Source of the DNA: Bog-473 sp963779735
GTDB taxonomy: Bacteria; Actinomycetota; Acidimicrobiia; Acidimicrobiales; RAAP-2
Direction of reading: 5' to 3'
DNA length: 64,000 nt
NCBI GenBank assembly: GCA_963779735.1
Contig: CAVZZJ010000006.1
Span: forward strand, 670,365-734,364
Shown: piece by piece, positions 26,214 through 35,108 of the stretch
How the letters are laid out: every line of letters starts with the position of its first letter
How positions within the stretch are numbered: position 1 is the first letter of the stretch
Notes under the pieces: generated by a model
Seen by the model: only the letters and a program-made list of their open reading frames with translations
Databases searched by the model: none
What the model was told of the DNA's origin: nothing
Program-made: the position numbers and the translations under genes

Positions 26214-26429
26214 TCAGGACGGAGGAGGGGTCAGAACATGTTCATGGAACCGGCTCCGGTCGGAGGTAACCCGCTCCACGATCAAGTCGGCCTCTGCCGC
26301 TTCGCCCCAGTGCACCCGGCGTGGGTTGCCTTCGGCGTCGAGATGCTCGGGGAACACGAAGACCACACACTCGCCGTCGAGTTCGACGTGACCCATACCC
26401 GTCAGTCTCTCACGGCCTTGTCTGGCCAT
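26214..26429 (-). CDS. Small protein upstream of the RelE-like gene, possible antitoxin
   Basis: 71 residues from the ATG at 26429; an ATG at 26396 and a TTG at 26495 are alternatives. The sequence is acidic with no recognisable DNA-binding motif, so the antitoxin label rests only on gene order and spacing. Confidence 0.4.
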   Translation of the reverse strand: MARQGRERLTGMGHVELDGECVVFVFPEHLDAEGNPRRVHWGEAAEADLIVERVTSDRSRFHEHVLTPPPS

Positions 26430-26448
26430 GTCCAGACCCCCACGCTGC

Positions 26449-27027
26449 TCAAACCGCGAGAGCACCTCCAATCGTGAGAAAGATGGTTCCAGCAATGATT
26501 AGGAAGACGCTCCATGACCGCAATCGAAGACCTCCGGTCGCCAGATCCCTATAGCTCTGGCGCACGTTGTCGATATCGGTCTGATGGGTCTGCCTCGTCG
26601 CCTCAAGGGCAGATCGCAGTTCCGCGTCTGCGAGTCGAAGATTGTCAAGGTGCATGTATTGACGGTTCAGGAGATCTCGCACCCAGCCATCGAGCAGTTC
26701 GATTTGTCTTGGGATGGGGAGGGACCGATCAAGGGGGGCGTAGTCAGCCCGGAGGTCGCCGTTCATGGCCGAGCCGGAAGCGATAGCACCCTTCACTGCG
26801 ACATTCACCTGGGGAGTGGGCTGACGAAGCAAATTCCGCCTGGCCCACAGACCCAATTGGCTGACTCGACGCATCAATTGAGAGGGTTGCGACATCCCAA
26901 AGTGCGCCCGCACCTTGTGGACATCCCATGCCGTCAGGCCGACACCCACGACCTGAAGGAGTCCGCCCAGGGAGAGGAAAAACAGGGCGAGAACGCTCGT
27001 GCTCACCGGGTTCGCCGACCGGGGCAT
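26449..27027 (-). CDS. Membrane protein with central coiled coil, unknown
   Basis: About 192 residues from the ATG at 27027. The frame is open to 27174, but that start would overlap the thrB start codon on the other strand and lie in the att repeat. A first membrane segment (VLALFFLSLGGLLQVVGVGL) lies near the N-terminus, a long charged helical region follows, and a second membrane helix closes the C-terminus. Lower GC than the backbone. No named family. Confidence 0.6.
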   Translation of the reverse strand: MPRSANPVSTSVLALFFLSLGGLLQVVGVGLTAWDVHKVRAHFGMSQPSQLMRRVSQLGLWARRNLLRQPTPQVNVAVKGAIASGSAMNGDLRADYAPLDRSLPIPRQIELLDGWVRDLLNRQYMHLDNLRLADAELRSALEATRQTHQTDIDNVRQSYRDLATGGLRLRSWSVFLIIAGTIFLTIGGALAV

Positions 27028-27160
27028 GGGCCACCAGGATCTAAGAAATTGCAGTTTCGTGGAACGCCCATCCTCGGTCTCATTTTCAGCGGATAACTCG
27101 GCGCGATCGCTGAGTTCCCGACCTGCATAATACCAGGTGAGAATGGCGCTGACCTGGTGA

Positions 27161-27178
27161 TATTCTGACGACATGCGC
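27161..27178 (+). repeat. Candidate attR of accessory element 1
   Basis: TATTCTGACG plus eight bases, matching 14402-14419 at 16 of 18 positions. It covers the ATG of thrB. If the two copies recombined, the carboxypeptidase stop and the thrB start would lie 4 bp apart, an operon-like junction. Confidence 0.45.
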
Positions 27179-28084
27179 GCTCGAGCACCCGCCTCGACGG
27201 CGAACCTCGGGCCGGGTTTCGACGTGCTGGCCGTCGCGGTGGACCGCTACGTGCAGGTGGAGGTCGAGCGCGCGCCGTCGTTGCACCTACGGAGTGAGGG
27301 GGAGGGCGCTGGGCTGACGGACGACGCCTCGCACCTCGCCGCCAGGGTGGCCGCCGGCATCATCGGCCACGATCGCATCGCGGTCACCGTGCGCTCGCAG
27401 ATCCCGGTCTCGCGCGGCCTGGGATCGTCCGCCGCACTGGCCGCCGCGGCGGCGGCGGCGGCGGGCGCCGACGACCCCCTTGCCGTTGCCGCGGCGTCCG
27501 ACGGCCATCCCGAGAACGCGGCGGCGAGCGTCCTCGGGGGACTGGTAGCGGCCACCATGGTCGATGGGCGTGCCTGCGTTGCCCGCTTCCGCCTCTCCGG
27601 GGACCTGGCCTTCGTGGTCATCGTGCCCGACCGATCGCTGCGGACAGCGGACGCCCGGGCGGTCCTGCCGGTCACCGTGGCGCGGGCCGACGCCACCTTC
27701 AATCTGGGCCGGATGGGCCTCTTGTTGGCCGGTCTGGCCGAGCCCTCGCTCCTCACCCCGGCCGCCACCGGCGACCGCCTCCACCAAGAGTGGCGGGCGG
27801 CGCTCTTCCCGGAGGCCCCGGTGCTGCTCGAGGCGCTGGTGACGGCCGGCGCGCTGGCCTCGTGCTGGTCGGGCGCGGGCCCGTCCCTGGTGGGCATCAC
27901 CACCGAGCCCTCGGCCGAGAAGGTGCGCGGCGGTGCACTGGCGGCGCTGGAGGAGTCGCGGCTGTCCGGCCGGGTCCTGGTCCTCCGGCCCGACCACCGA
28001 GGCCTCGTGATGGGCGACGCGGCGGAGCTGCCGCCCGTGCCACCCCCCGACGTCGTCCGCCCGGAGGCCGCGCCGGCATCCTGA
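27173..28084 (+). CDS. thrB: Homoserine kinase
   Basis: GHMP-family kinase that phosphorylates homoserine in threonine synthesis. 303 residues. The N-terminal PASTANLGPGFDVLA and the ATP-binding loop PVSRGLGSSAA are clear, and the C-terminal GHMP motif is SGAGPSLVG. No strong ribosome-binding site is seen upstream, where accessory element 1 now abuts. thrC is not in the window. Confidence 0.93.
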   Translation: MRARAPASTANLGPGFDVLAVAVDRYVQVEVERAPSLHLRSEGEGAGLTDDASHLAARVAAGIIGHDRIAVTVRSQIPVSRGLGSSAALAAAAAAAAGADDPLAVAAASDGHPENAAASVLGGLVAATMVDGRACVARFRLSGDLAFVVIVPDRSLRTADARAVLPVTVARADATFNLGRMGLLLAGLAEPSLLTPAATGDRLHQEWRAALFPEAPVLLEALVTAGALASCWSGAGPSLVGITTEPSAEKVRGGALAALEESRLSGRVLVLRPDHRGLVMGDAAELPPVPPPDVVRPEAAPAS

Positions 28085-28228
28085 GGCGGCATCCTGAGGA
28101 TCCGCCCTGCAACTCCTAGGTCGGACCCACTCGCCTATGGACCAGCGCACAGGTCCAACCCGCAGAGTGGCCGGTGCGGCCCCAAAGAGGGGCGGCTTCC
28201 GTACCGATCAGAAGGAAGGACACAACCC

Positions 28229-28579
28229 ATGAAACTCCGTCCACGCAGTGTGCTCGCCATCGGCGCGTTGACCACCGGTCTCGTCGCCGGCGGTGCGCTG
28301 ATGGCTGACGCAGCAACCAGCGGATCGACGACGGGCACCGGCACCGGCACCACTGCGACGTCGGGCTCCTCCGCGACGGCCGGTTCCTCCGGGTCCTCGA
28401 GCACGGCTCCCGCGAGCGGTTCCACGACCAAGCCGCCGGCCGCTTCCAGCGGTTCGCCGTCCACGGGATCGAGCAAGAACTGCCCCAATATGGGCTCGAG
28501 CTCCTCTGCCCGGCCGGCGAACGGGGAGGGGCCACCGGGCGACGCGGCCACAGGGTCTGGATCGACCGGGGGACTCTGA
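28229..28579 (+). CDS. Secreted Ser/Thr/Gly-rich low-complexity protein
   Basis: 116 residues with an N-terminal signal peptide (RSVLAIGALTTGLVAGGALM, then ADAA). The mature part is almost entirely Ser, Thr, Gly, Ala and Pro. A good ribosome-binding site (AAGGAAGGA) lies upstream of the ATG. It is probably exported; it may be a surface or cell-wall-associated protein. No family. Confidence 0.7.
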   Translation: MKLRPRSVLAIGALTTGLVAGGALMADAATSGSTTGTGTGTTATSGSSATAGSSGSSSTAPASGSTTKPPAASSGSPSTGSSKNCPNMGSSSSARPANGEGPPGDAATGSGSTGGL

Positions 28580-28673
28580 GCCTCCGATCCACGCCGCGCC
28601 GGTGGGGCTTCCGACCCGGGCGGGAGCCCCACCGCAGCGTCCGGCCGCATGGGGGCGCCGTAGACTCGGCGGG

Positions 28674-30074
28674 ATGCCCAAGACCTTCATCATCCGGACC
28701 TTCGGGTGCCAGATGAACGAGCACGACTCGGAGCGTCTGGCCGGTTACCTGGTCGCCGACGGCCTGCGGCAGACCGACGACATGGGCGAGGCCGATGTCG
28801 TGGTGCTCAACACCTGCTGCATCCGGGAGAACGCCGACCAGAAGCTGTACGGCACCCTCGGGAGCCTCAAGACCCTGGTCGACGCCAAGCCCGGTCTGCA
28901 GATCGCCGTGGGGGGATGCCTGGCCCAGAAGGACCGTGAAATGATTCAGCAGAAGGTCGGATGGGTCGACGTGGTGTTCGGGACACACAATGTGAGCAGC
29001 GCACCGGACCTCCTGCGCCGGGCCGAGACCGAGGGCCAGGTGATGGAGATCCTCGACGGGCCGGCGCCCGAGAGCGGCTCCAACCACCTCACGGCCCCCG
29101 ACGCGGTCCGCGAGCTCCCCTACGCGGCCTGGGTCACCATTCAGATGGGATGCGACAACTCGTGTGCCTTCTGCATCGTGCCCGCGGTGCGCGGGCCCGA
29201 GGTGAGCCGGCCTGTGGACCATGTAGTGCGAGAGGTGGAGCAGTTGGCCCGTCGGGGCGTCAGCGAGGTGACCCTGCTCGGGCAGAACGTCAACTCCTAC
29301 GGCAGGGACATCACGCATCGCCGGCCGCTCTTCGCCGACCTGCTGCGTGCCGTGGGAGCGGTCCAGGGCATAGGCCGCATCCGCTTCACCAGTCCTCACC
29401 CCAAAGACCTCCGCCCCGAGACCATTGAGGCCATGGCCACGGTTCCCGAGGTGTGTGAGCAGCTCCACCTGCCACTGCAGTCGGGCAGCAGTCGGGTGTT
29501 GTCGGCCATGCGCCGCGGGTACACGGCCGAGCGCTACCTCGAACGGCTGGCGGCGGCGCGTGCCGCCGTGGACGACCTCGCGGTGACCACCGACATCATC
29601 GTGGGGTTCCCGGGCGAGACCGAGGGGGAGTTCGAGGACACCCTGGCCGTGGTCGCCGAGGCCGCGTACGACAGCGCCTACACCTTCATCTTCTCGCCCC
29701 GTCCGGGCACCCGGGCCGCCGCCATGGCCGATCGGTTCGTCGCTCCCGAGGTAATATCGGCGCGCTTCGAGAGGCTCAAGGCCGTGGTCGACCGCTCCTC
29801 CCTCGCCCGCCACCAGGCGCGGGTCGGCCGGTCAGAAGAGGTGTTGGTCGAGGGCGTGAGCCGCCGTGACGAGTCGATGCTGACGGGGCGGACCCGCCAG
29901 GGGAAGCTGGTCCACTTCGCGCCCACCGCACCGGGAGCCGGCCCGGCGCCGGCGGCCGGGGCCCTGGCGCGCGTCACCGTCACCGCGGGTCATCCCCACC
30001 ACCTCACGGGAAGGCTCGACCAGGTCACGGCCGCCCCGCGGCACCGGACGCGGATCCCCCTGGCCAGCGGTTGA
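28674..30074 (+). CDS. miaB: tRNA-2-methylthio-N6-dimethylallyladenosine synthase
   Basis: Radical SAM methylthiotransferase acting on A37 of tRNAs. 466 residues. The N-terminal UPF0004 domain has its three Cys (FGCQMN at C12, NTCC near 47, GGCLAQ near 81). The radical SAM motif CDNSCAFC is near residue 159, and a C-terminal TRAM domain follows. ATG at 28674 was chosen because the conserved N-terminus (KTFIIRTFGCQMNEHDSE) starts there. It is coupled to miaA by a TTGA overlap. Confidence 0.96.
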   Translation: MPKTFIIRTFGCQMNEHDSERLAGYLVADGLRQTDDMGEADVVVLNTCCIRENADQKLYGTLGSLKTLVDAKPGLQIAVGGCLAQKDREMIQQKVGWVDVVFGTHNVSSAPDLLRRAETEGQVMEILDGPAPESGSNHLTAPDAVRELPYAAWVTIQMGCDNSCAFCIVPAVRGPEVSRPVDHVVREVEQLARRGVSEVTLLGQNVNSYGRDITHRRPLFADLLRAVGAVQGIGRIRFTSPHPKDLRPETIEAMATVPEVCEQLHLPLQSGSSRVLSAMRRGYTAERYLERLAAARAAVDDLAVTTDIIVGFPGETEGEFEDTLAVVAEAAYDSAYTFIFSPRPGTRAAAMADRFVAPEVISARFERLKAVVDRSSLARHQARVGRSEEVLVEGVSRRDESMLTGRTRQGKLVHFAPTAPGAGPAPAAGALARVTVTAGHPHHLTGRLDQVTAAPRHRTRIPLASG

Positions 30075-30991
30075 CCGTCGTCGCACTGGTGGGGGTCACC
30101 GCATCGGGGAAGTCCGAGGCGGCGCTCGAGCTCGCCCGCCGGCGCGGCGATGTGGAGATCGTGTCGGTGGACTCCATGTGCGTCTACCGCGGCATGGACG
30201 TGGGCACGGCCAAGCCCAGCCACGCTCAGCGGGCCGAGGTGCGACACCACCTGCTGGACCTGGTGGATCCGGACGAGGAGTTCACCGTGTCCGAGTTCCA
30301 ACGGGCCGCCCACGAAGCCCTCGGCGATATCGCCCATAGGGGCCGTCATGCGCTGCTGGTGGGGGGGACCGGCCTCTACCTCCGCGCCGTGCTGGACGGC
30401 CTGCAGTTTCCCGGTCGGTTTCCCGCCGTCAAGGAGGCCCTGGAGTCCGAGCTGGACGAGGGTCGGGCCGGGGTGCCCGACCTCCACGCGCGCCTGGCCT
30501 CGCTGGATCCACGCGGCGCCGGGCGGATGGAGCCGACGAACCGTCGCCGGGTGGTGCGGGCACTCGAGGTCACGCTCGGTTCGGGCCGCCCCTTCTCGTC
30601 CTTCGGTCCAGGGCTCGAGGCCTATCCGCCGTCGCCGGTGCCCATCATCGGCCTGGCCATCGCGCCCGAGGAGGTCGACCGCCGCATCGAGCTCCGCATG
30701 GCCTGCTGGGTCGAGTCCGGACTGCTCGACGAGGTACGAGCCCTCGCGGCCCGGCCGGCCGGGATCTCGCGCACCGCCCGCCAGGCCCTGGGCTACCGGG
30801 AGCTGCTGGCCCACGTGGAGGGTGGCACCCCCTTGGACGCCTGCGTGGAAGAGGCCGTGCGCCGGACCCGGTCGTTCGCCCGCCGCCAAGCATCGTGGTT
30901 CCGACGGGATCCGCGGATCGTCTGGGCCGACCGGGACAAGGGGATCGCCCTCCTCGACCGGGCCCTCCGAGCGCACGGCGCACGGCCGTGA
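30071..30991 (+). CDS. miaA: tRNA dimethylallyltransferase
   Basis: Adds the isopentenyl group to A37, providing the substrate for MiaB. 306 residues, P-loop GVTASGKS at residues 8-15, then SVDSMCVYRGMDVGTAKP. TTG start overlapping the miaB stop; the stop overlaps the dapF start (GTGA). Confidence 0.96.
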   Translation: MTVVALVGVTASGKSEAALELARRRGDVEIVSVDSMCVYRGMDVGTAKPSHAQRAEVRHHLLDLVDPDEEFTVSEFQRAAHEALGDIAHRGRHALLVGGTGLYLRAVLDGLQFPGRFPAVKEALESELDEGRAGVPDLHARLASLDPRGAGRMEPTNRRRVVRALEVTLGSGRPFSSFGPGLEAYPPSPVPIIGLAIAPEEVDRRIELRMACWVESGLLDEVRALAARPAGISRTARQALGYRELLAHVEGGTPLDACVEEAVRRTRSFARRQASWFRRDPRIVWADRDKGIALLDRALRAHGARP

Positions 30992-31827
30992 ACTGCGAGA
31001 CTGAAGGGGTGCGGTGCACCAAACATGAAGGGGCAGGGAACGACTTCATCGTCGTCCTCGACGCCGGGGACGACATCAGGCTGTCGAGCGGTCAGGTCCG
31101 CCTGCTCTGCGATCGCCGGCGGGGCGTCGGCGCCGACGGGATCATCCGGGTGGGCCCGGGACGCGACGGCTGCGATCTGTCCATGGAGCTGCGCAATGCC
31201 GACGGCAGCGAGGCCGAGATGAGCGGCAACGGCATTCGTTGCCTGGCCCAGGCCGCCATCGATGCCGGCTTGGTCGTTCCGCCCCGCTTCACCGTCGCGA
31301 CGGCGGCGGGGAGACGGACGATCGAGTTCGTGCCCGGCGAGGCACCCGGCTGGGCCCGGGCCAGCGTCGACATGGGGCCGGTGACGGTGGGTCCCGATCA
31401 GCCTCAGGAGTTCGCCGACCGTAGGGCTCGCACGGTGGATGTGGGGAACCCGCATCTCGTCCTCCTGGGACCCGATGTGGCCGGCGTCGACATCGCGGCG
31501 CTCGGGCCCCGGCTGCAGTCCGAGTTCGCCGGCGGTATGAACGTGGAGTGGATCTGCCGGGCATCCGACGGCGATGGCGAGCTGCTCGACCTGCGGGTGT
31601 GGGAGCGGGGGGCCGGCGAGACGCTGGCCTGCGGCACGGGCAGCGTGGCGGCCGTCGCCGCGGCACGGTCCTGGGGCGTGGTCGGCGGGCGCGGCCCGGT
31701 GCGGGTGCGCAATCCCGGCGGCATGCTCGAGGTGACCCTGGGCACGGGGGCCGACGACCCGGCCTTCCTGGCCGGCCCGGTTCGCAAGGTGGCGGACATC
31801 CATATCCATCCGGGGATGCTCTCTTGA
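30988..31827 (+). CDS. dapF: Diaminopimelate epimerase
   Basis: Interconverts LL- and meso-diaminopimelate. The two catalytic cysteines lie in NADGSEAEMSGNGIRCLAQ and ACGTGSVA. The start is GTG 30988, in overlap with miaA, giving 279 residues. GTG 31009 would begin exactly at the conserved RCTKHEGAGNDF and is also plausible. The stop overlaps hflX (TTGA). Confidence 0.95.
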   Translation: MNCETEGVRCTKHEGAGNDFIVVLDAGDDIRLSSGQVRLLCDRRRGVGADGIIRVGPGRDGCDLSMELRNADGSEAEMSGNGIRCLAQAAIDAGLVVPPRFTVATAAGRRTIEFVPGEAPGWARASVDMGPVTVGPDQPQEFADRRARTVDVGNPHLVLLGPDVAGVDIAALGPRLQSEFAGGMNVEWICRASDGDGELLDLRVWERGAGETLACGTGSVAAVAAARSWGVVGGRGPVRVRNPGGMLEVTLGTGADDPAFLAGPVRKVADIHIHPGMLS

Positions 31828-33106
31828 CCAACGTGTTGCCCGGCACGCTGATCGATCGCTCCTTTCGTGAACGGATCATCCTGGTCGGCGTCGTCTTTCC
31901 CGGCCTCCCCCCCGAGGCGGTGGAGGAGGCCCTCGACGAGCTGGCCCAGCTGGTGGACAGTGCCGGCGCCGACGTCGTGGCACGCGTGGTGCAACGGCGC
32001 GACTCTCCCGAACCGGCGACCTTCATCGGGCGGGGCAAGGCCGAGGAGATCGCCGCCCTGAGCCGGTCGCTCGATGCGGACACGGTGGTCTTCGACGAGG
32101 AGCTGAGCCCGGCCCAGCAGAGAAACCTGGAAAAGGTGCTGGGCCGCACCGCCATCGATCGCACCGCGGTGATCCTCGACATCTTCGCCCAGAATGCCCG
32201 GAGCCCCGAGGGCAAGGCCCAGGTGGAGCTGGCCCTCCTGCGCTACCGACTGCCCCGGCTGCGCGGTCGGGGCGGCGGTTTGAGCCAGCAGGCAGGCGGG
32301 ATCGGAACGCGGGGGCCGGGCGAGACCCAGCTAGAGGTGGACCGCCGCAGGTTGGTACGGAGGATGCACCGGCTGGAGGCCGACCTTCGCGAGGTCGATC
32401 GGACCCGCTCCCTGCAGCGCCGCAGCCGGGCCCGGGGCCGACACCGCGAGCTGGCCCTGGTCGGGTACACCAATGCCGGCAAGTCGACCCTGCTCAACGC
32501 GCTGACCGACGCGGGGGTGCCGGCGGCCGACCGTCTCTTCGTCACCCTGGACCCGCGCACCCGGCAGTTCGCGCTGCCCGGGGGGAGACCGTGCTGGTGA
32601 CGGACACGGTGGGCTTCGTGCGCAAACTGCCGCACCAGCTCGTCGAGGCCTTCCGGACCACCCTGGCCTCGGTGTGTCTGGCCGACCTTCTCGTCCACGT
32701 GGTCGACGGGACGGCCGAGCATGCCGAGGGCCAGATGGCGGCCGTGCGCACCGTGCTCGAGGAGATCGGGGCCGCTGACGTGCCCGAGCTGGTCGTGGTC
32801 AACAAGGCCGACCGGTCGCCCCTGGCGGCCAAGGCGCTGGCGCACCGGATGGACGGATCGGTGCTGCTCTCGGCGCGCACCGGGGAGGGTGTCGACCAGT
32901 TCCTCCGCGTGGTGAGCGACCGCCTGCGAGGGGCCGACCGCGTCGTCGAGCTGGAGGTGCCCTGGGCCCGGGGCGACATCCTGGCCGCTGTCCACCGGGA
33001 GGGGGAGGTGGTGGGCCACACCGATGGCGAGGAGTCCACCACCCTGCAGGTCGTTCTGGACGAGGTGGGCAAGGCGCGGTTTGCCGAGTTCGTGGTCGGC
33101 CCGTGA
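31824..33106 (+). CDS. hflX: GTPase HflX, frameshifted at a G run
   Basis: Ribosome-associated GTPase. The N-terminal HflX domain (FIGRGKAEEIA), GGxGxRGPGETQLE linker and Walker A GYTNAGKSTLL are in the first frame. At the G6 run 32580-32585 the frame shifts; one more G gives GGETVLVTDTVGF, and the G3 (DTVGF), NKAD and C-terminal parts follow in the other frame to 33106. As given, translation would stop just past the run. Homopolymer sequencing error is the simplest explanation; real inactivation is possible. Confidence 0.9.
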
Positions 33107-34245
33107 CGACGACCCCGCAGAGATTCACGCTTCCGCCATACCCCTACGACCGGGTGGCTGCCCTCGGCAAGCTGGCCGACGCGTTCCCCGAGGGGATCGT
33201 CGACTGCTCGGTCGGGGATCCCTGCGATCCACCGCCACGCGGTGTCATCGAGGCGCTTTCGTCCTCGGGTACCGAGCGGGGCTACCCCCCGTCGGCCGGG
33301 AGCGCCCGCTTGCTCGGCGCCGCGGCGGCGTGGCTGGAGCGGCGTTTCGGGCTCGCTCCGGTCGAGCCGTCGTCGGTTGCGGCCTGCGTGGGCACCAAGG
33401 AGCTCGTCGCCTCGGTTCCCCACCTGCTGCGCCTGCGCAGTCCGGACCGGGACACGGTGCTCTACCCGGCGGTGTCCTACCCGACGTATGCCATGGGCGC
33501 GGCGTTGGCCGGCTGCCGGGCCGTGCCCGTTCCACCGCCGCCGGGGCATGTCGGCGGACTCGACCTCGGAGCCATCGCGGAGTCGGATGCGGCCCGTGCC
33601 CTCCTGCTCTGGTCGAACTCGCCCTCCAACCCATCGGGGGGGCTGGGCGACCACGGCGCCGAAGCCGAGTGGGGCCGGGCGCGGGGGGTGCCCGTCTTCT
33701 CGGACGAGTGCTACGCGGAGTTCACCTGGGCCGGCCCGCCCCGCTCGGTGCTGCAGACCGGCTTCGAGGGGGTGGTGGCCGTCCACTCGCTCTCCAAGCG
33801 TTCGAACATGGCCGGCGTGAGGGTGGGCTTCTTCGCCGGGGACGCCGAGCTGGTGGAGTACCTGCGCAGCGTGCGGCGTCACGCTGGCCTCATGGTGCCC
33901 GGCCCGTCCCAGGCCGCGGCGGCCTGCGCCCTGGCCGACGACGACCATGTCGAGGAGCAAAGGGAGCGCTACCTCGAGCGGCTGACCTTCATGGCCGCGG
34001 TGTTCGCCGGAGCCGGCGCCCCCGTCGACCTCCCCGAGGGGGGGTTCTACCTGTGGGTGCCGCTCCCCGCCGGCCGCTGGGCCGACGCCTGGGCGATGGC
34101 CGAGGACCTGGCCCGGCGGGCCGGGCTCCTGGTCAGTCCGGGTGATCTCTACGGTGACGGCGGCGCCGGCTTCGTCCGGGTGGCCGTCGTCCAGCCCAGG
34201 GAGCGCCTCGAGCTGGTGGCCGACCGCCTTCTCGCTCCTCGGTAG
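33103..34245 (+). CDS. dapC: Succinyldiaminopimelate transaminase (class I aminotransferase)
   Basis: 380 residues, GTG start overlapping hflX. Fold-type I features: the SNSPSNPSG segment, the DECYAEF aspartate-binding segment, the PLP lysine in SLSKRSNMAG and the final Arg in GFVRVAVV. The DapC function is assigned from sequence type and from its place directly before dapD and dapE. Confidence 0.88.
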   Translation: MTTTPQRFTLPPYPYDRVAALGKLADAFPEGIVDCSVGDPCDPPPRGVIEALSSSGTERGYPPSAGSARLLGAAAAWLERRFGLAPVEPSSVAACVGTKELVASVPHLLRLRSPDRDTVLYPAVSYPTYAMGAALAGCRAVPVPPPPGHVGGLDLGAIAESDAARALLLWSNSPSNPSGGLGDHGAEAEWGRARGVPVFSDECYAEFTWAGPPRSVLQTGFEGVVAVHSLSKRSNMAGVRVGFFAGDAELVEYLRSVRRHAGLMVPGPSQAAAACALADDDHVEEQRERYLERLTFMAAVFAGAGAPVDLPEGGFYLWVPLPAGRWADAWAMAEDLARRAGLLVSPGDLYGDGGAGFVRVAVVQPRERLELVADRLLAPR

Positions 34246-34256
34246 TGTGATCGCCA

Positions 34257-35084
34257 ATGGCTGATCTCGAGGCGAACATCGACGAGCTGTGGGAGCGCAG
34301 GGCCGGGCTCTCCCCGAAGGACTCCGACGCCGCCCTGGTCGTCGAGGAGGCCATAGGCCTGCTCGACACCGGCCAGGCCCGGGTGGCCGAGGCCGGACCG
34401 GGGGCCGGCGAGACGGTGGTTCACGAATGGCTGAAGAAGGCGATCCTCCTCTTCTTCACCCTGCGCGGCATGGAGACCGTCGAGCACGGGCCCTTTGAGT
34501 ACGCCGACAAGCTCCCGCTCAAGCACGACTTCGCCGCGGCTGGTGTGCGGGTGGTGCCGGGGGCCTCGGCACGGTGGGGCTCCTTCCTCGCCCGGGGCGT
34601 GATTTTGATGCCCAGCTACGTCAACATCGGCGCACGGGTGGGCGAGGACACCATGGTCGACACCTGGGCGACCGTGGGCTCGTGCGCTCAGATCGGTGCC
34701 CGAGTCCACCTCTCCGGTGGGGTGGGGATCGGTGGTGTCCTCGAGCCCCCCAATGCCGTGCCCGTCGTCGTGGGCGACGACGCGTTGATCGGCAGCCGTT
34801 GCATGGTGACCCAAGGCGCACAGGTCGGACAGGGCGCCGTCCTGGGGGAGGGGACGATCTTGAACCCGTCCATCCCGGTGTTCGACGCCGACACGGGCGT
34901 GGAGATCAGCCGCGGCGTCGTGCCCGCCTGGTCGGTGGCCGTGTCGGCTAGTCGGCGCCGCGAGTACCCCGGTGGGGAGTTCTTCATGCCGTGCGTCCTG
35001 GTCATCAAGCGGCTGACCGAGGGCGAGCGTCATGACAAGGCTCAGCTGAACGCGGTCCTACGCGAGCATGGCGCCAGCGCCTGA
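34257..35084 (+). CDS. dapD: 2,3,4,5-tetrahydropyridine-2,6-dicarboxylate N-succinyltransferase
   Basis: Transfers succinyl from succinyl-CoA to tetrahydrodipicolinate. 275 residues. An N-terminal helical domain precedes a left-handed beta helix of hexapeptide repeats (about residues 110-215; VNIGARVGEDTMVDTWATVG). ATG start 11 bp after dapC. Confidence 0.94.
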   Translation: MADLEANIDELWERRAGLSPKDSDAALVVEEAIGLLDTGQARVAEAGPGAGETVVHEWLKKAILLFFTLRGMETVEHGPFEYADKLPLKHDFAAAGVRVVPGASARWGSFLARGVILMPSYVNIGARVGEDTMVDTWATVGSCAQIGARVHLSGGVGIGGVLEPPNAVPVVVGDDALIGSRCMVTQGAQVGQGAVLGEGTILNPSIPVFDADTGVEISRGVVPAWSVAVSASRRREYPGGEFFMPCVLVIKRLTEGERHDKAQLNAVLREHGASA

Positions 35085-35108
35085 GCGGGCGATGTCGACG
35101 GCGACCAG

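Larger units (their letters stand above)
14412..27170. mobile_element. Phage-derived integrative element, satellite-like (about 12.8 kb)
   Basis: Bounded by the candidate att repeats. It carries a tyrosine recombinase, a replication-initiator-like gene with iterons, terminase subunits, a major capsid gene, WhiB and other small regulators, cargo genes and an IS1380-family insertion. Without the IS it would be about 11 kb. I find no portal, prohead protease, head-tail connector, tape measure, tail or lysis gene. This fits a capsid-encoding phage satellite or a decayed prophage. The backbone genes on both sides (ftsK/dacB and miaB cluster) are collinear with actinobacterial chromosomes. Confidence 0.65.
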
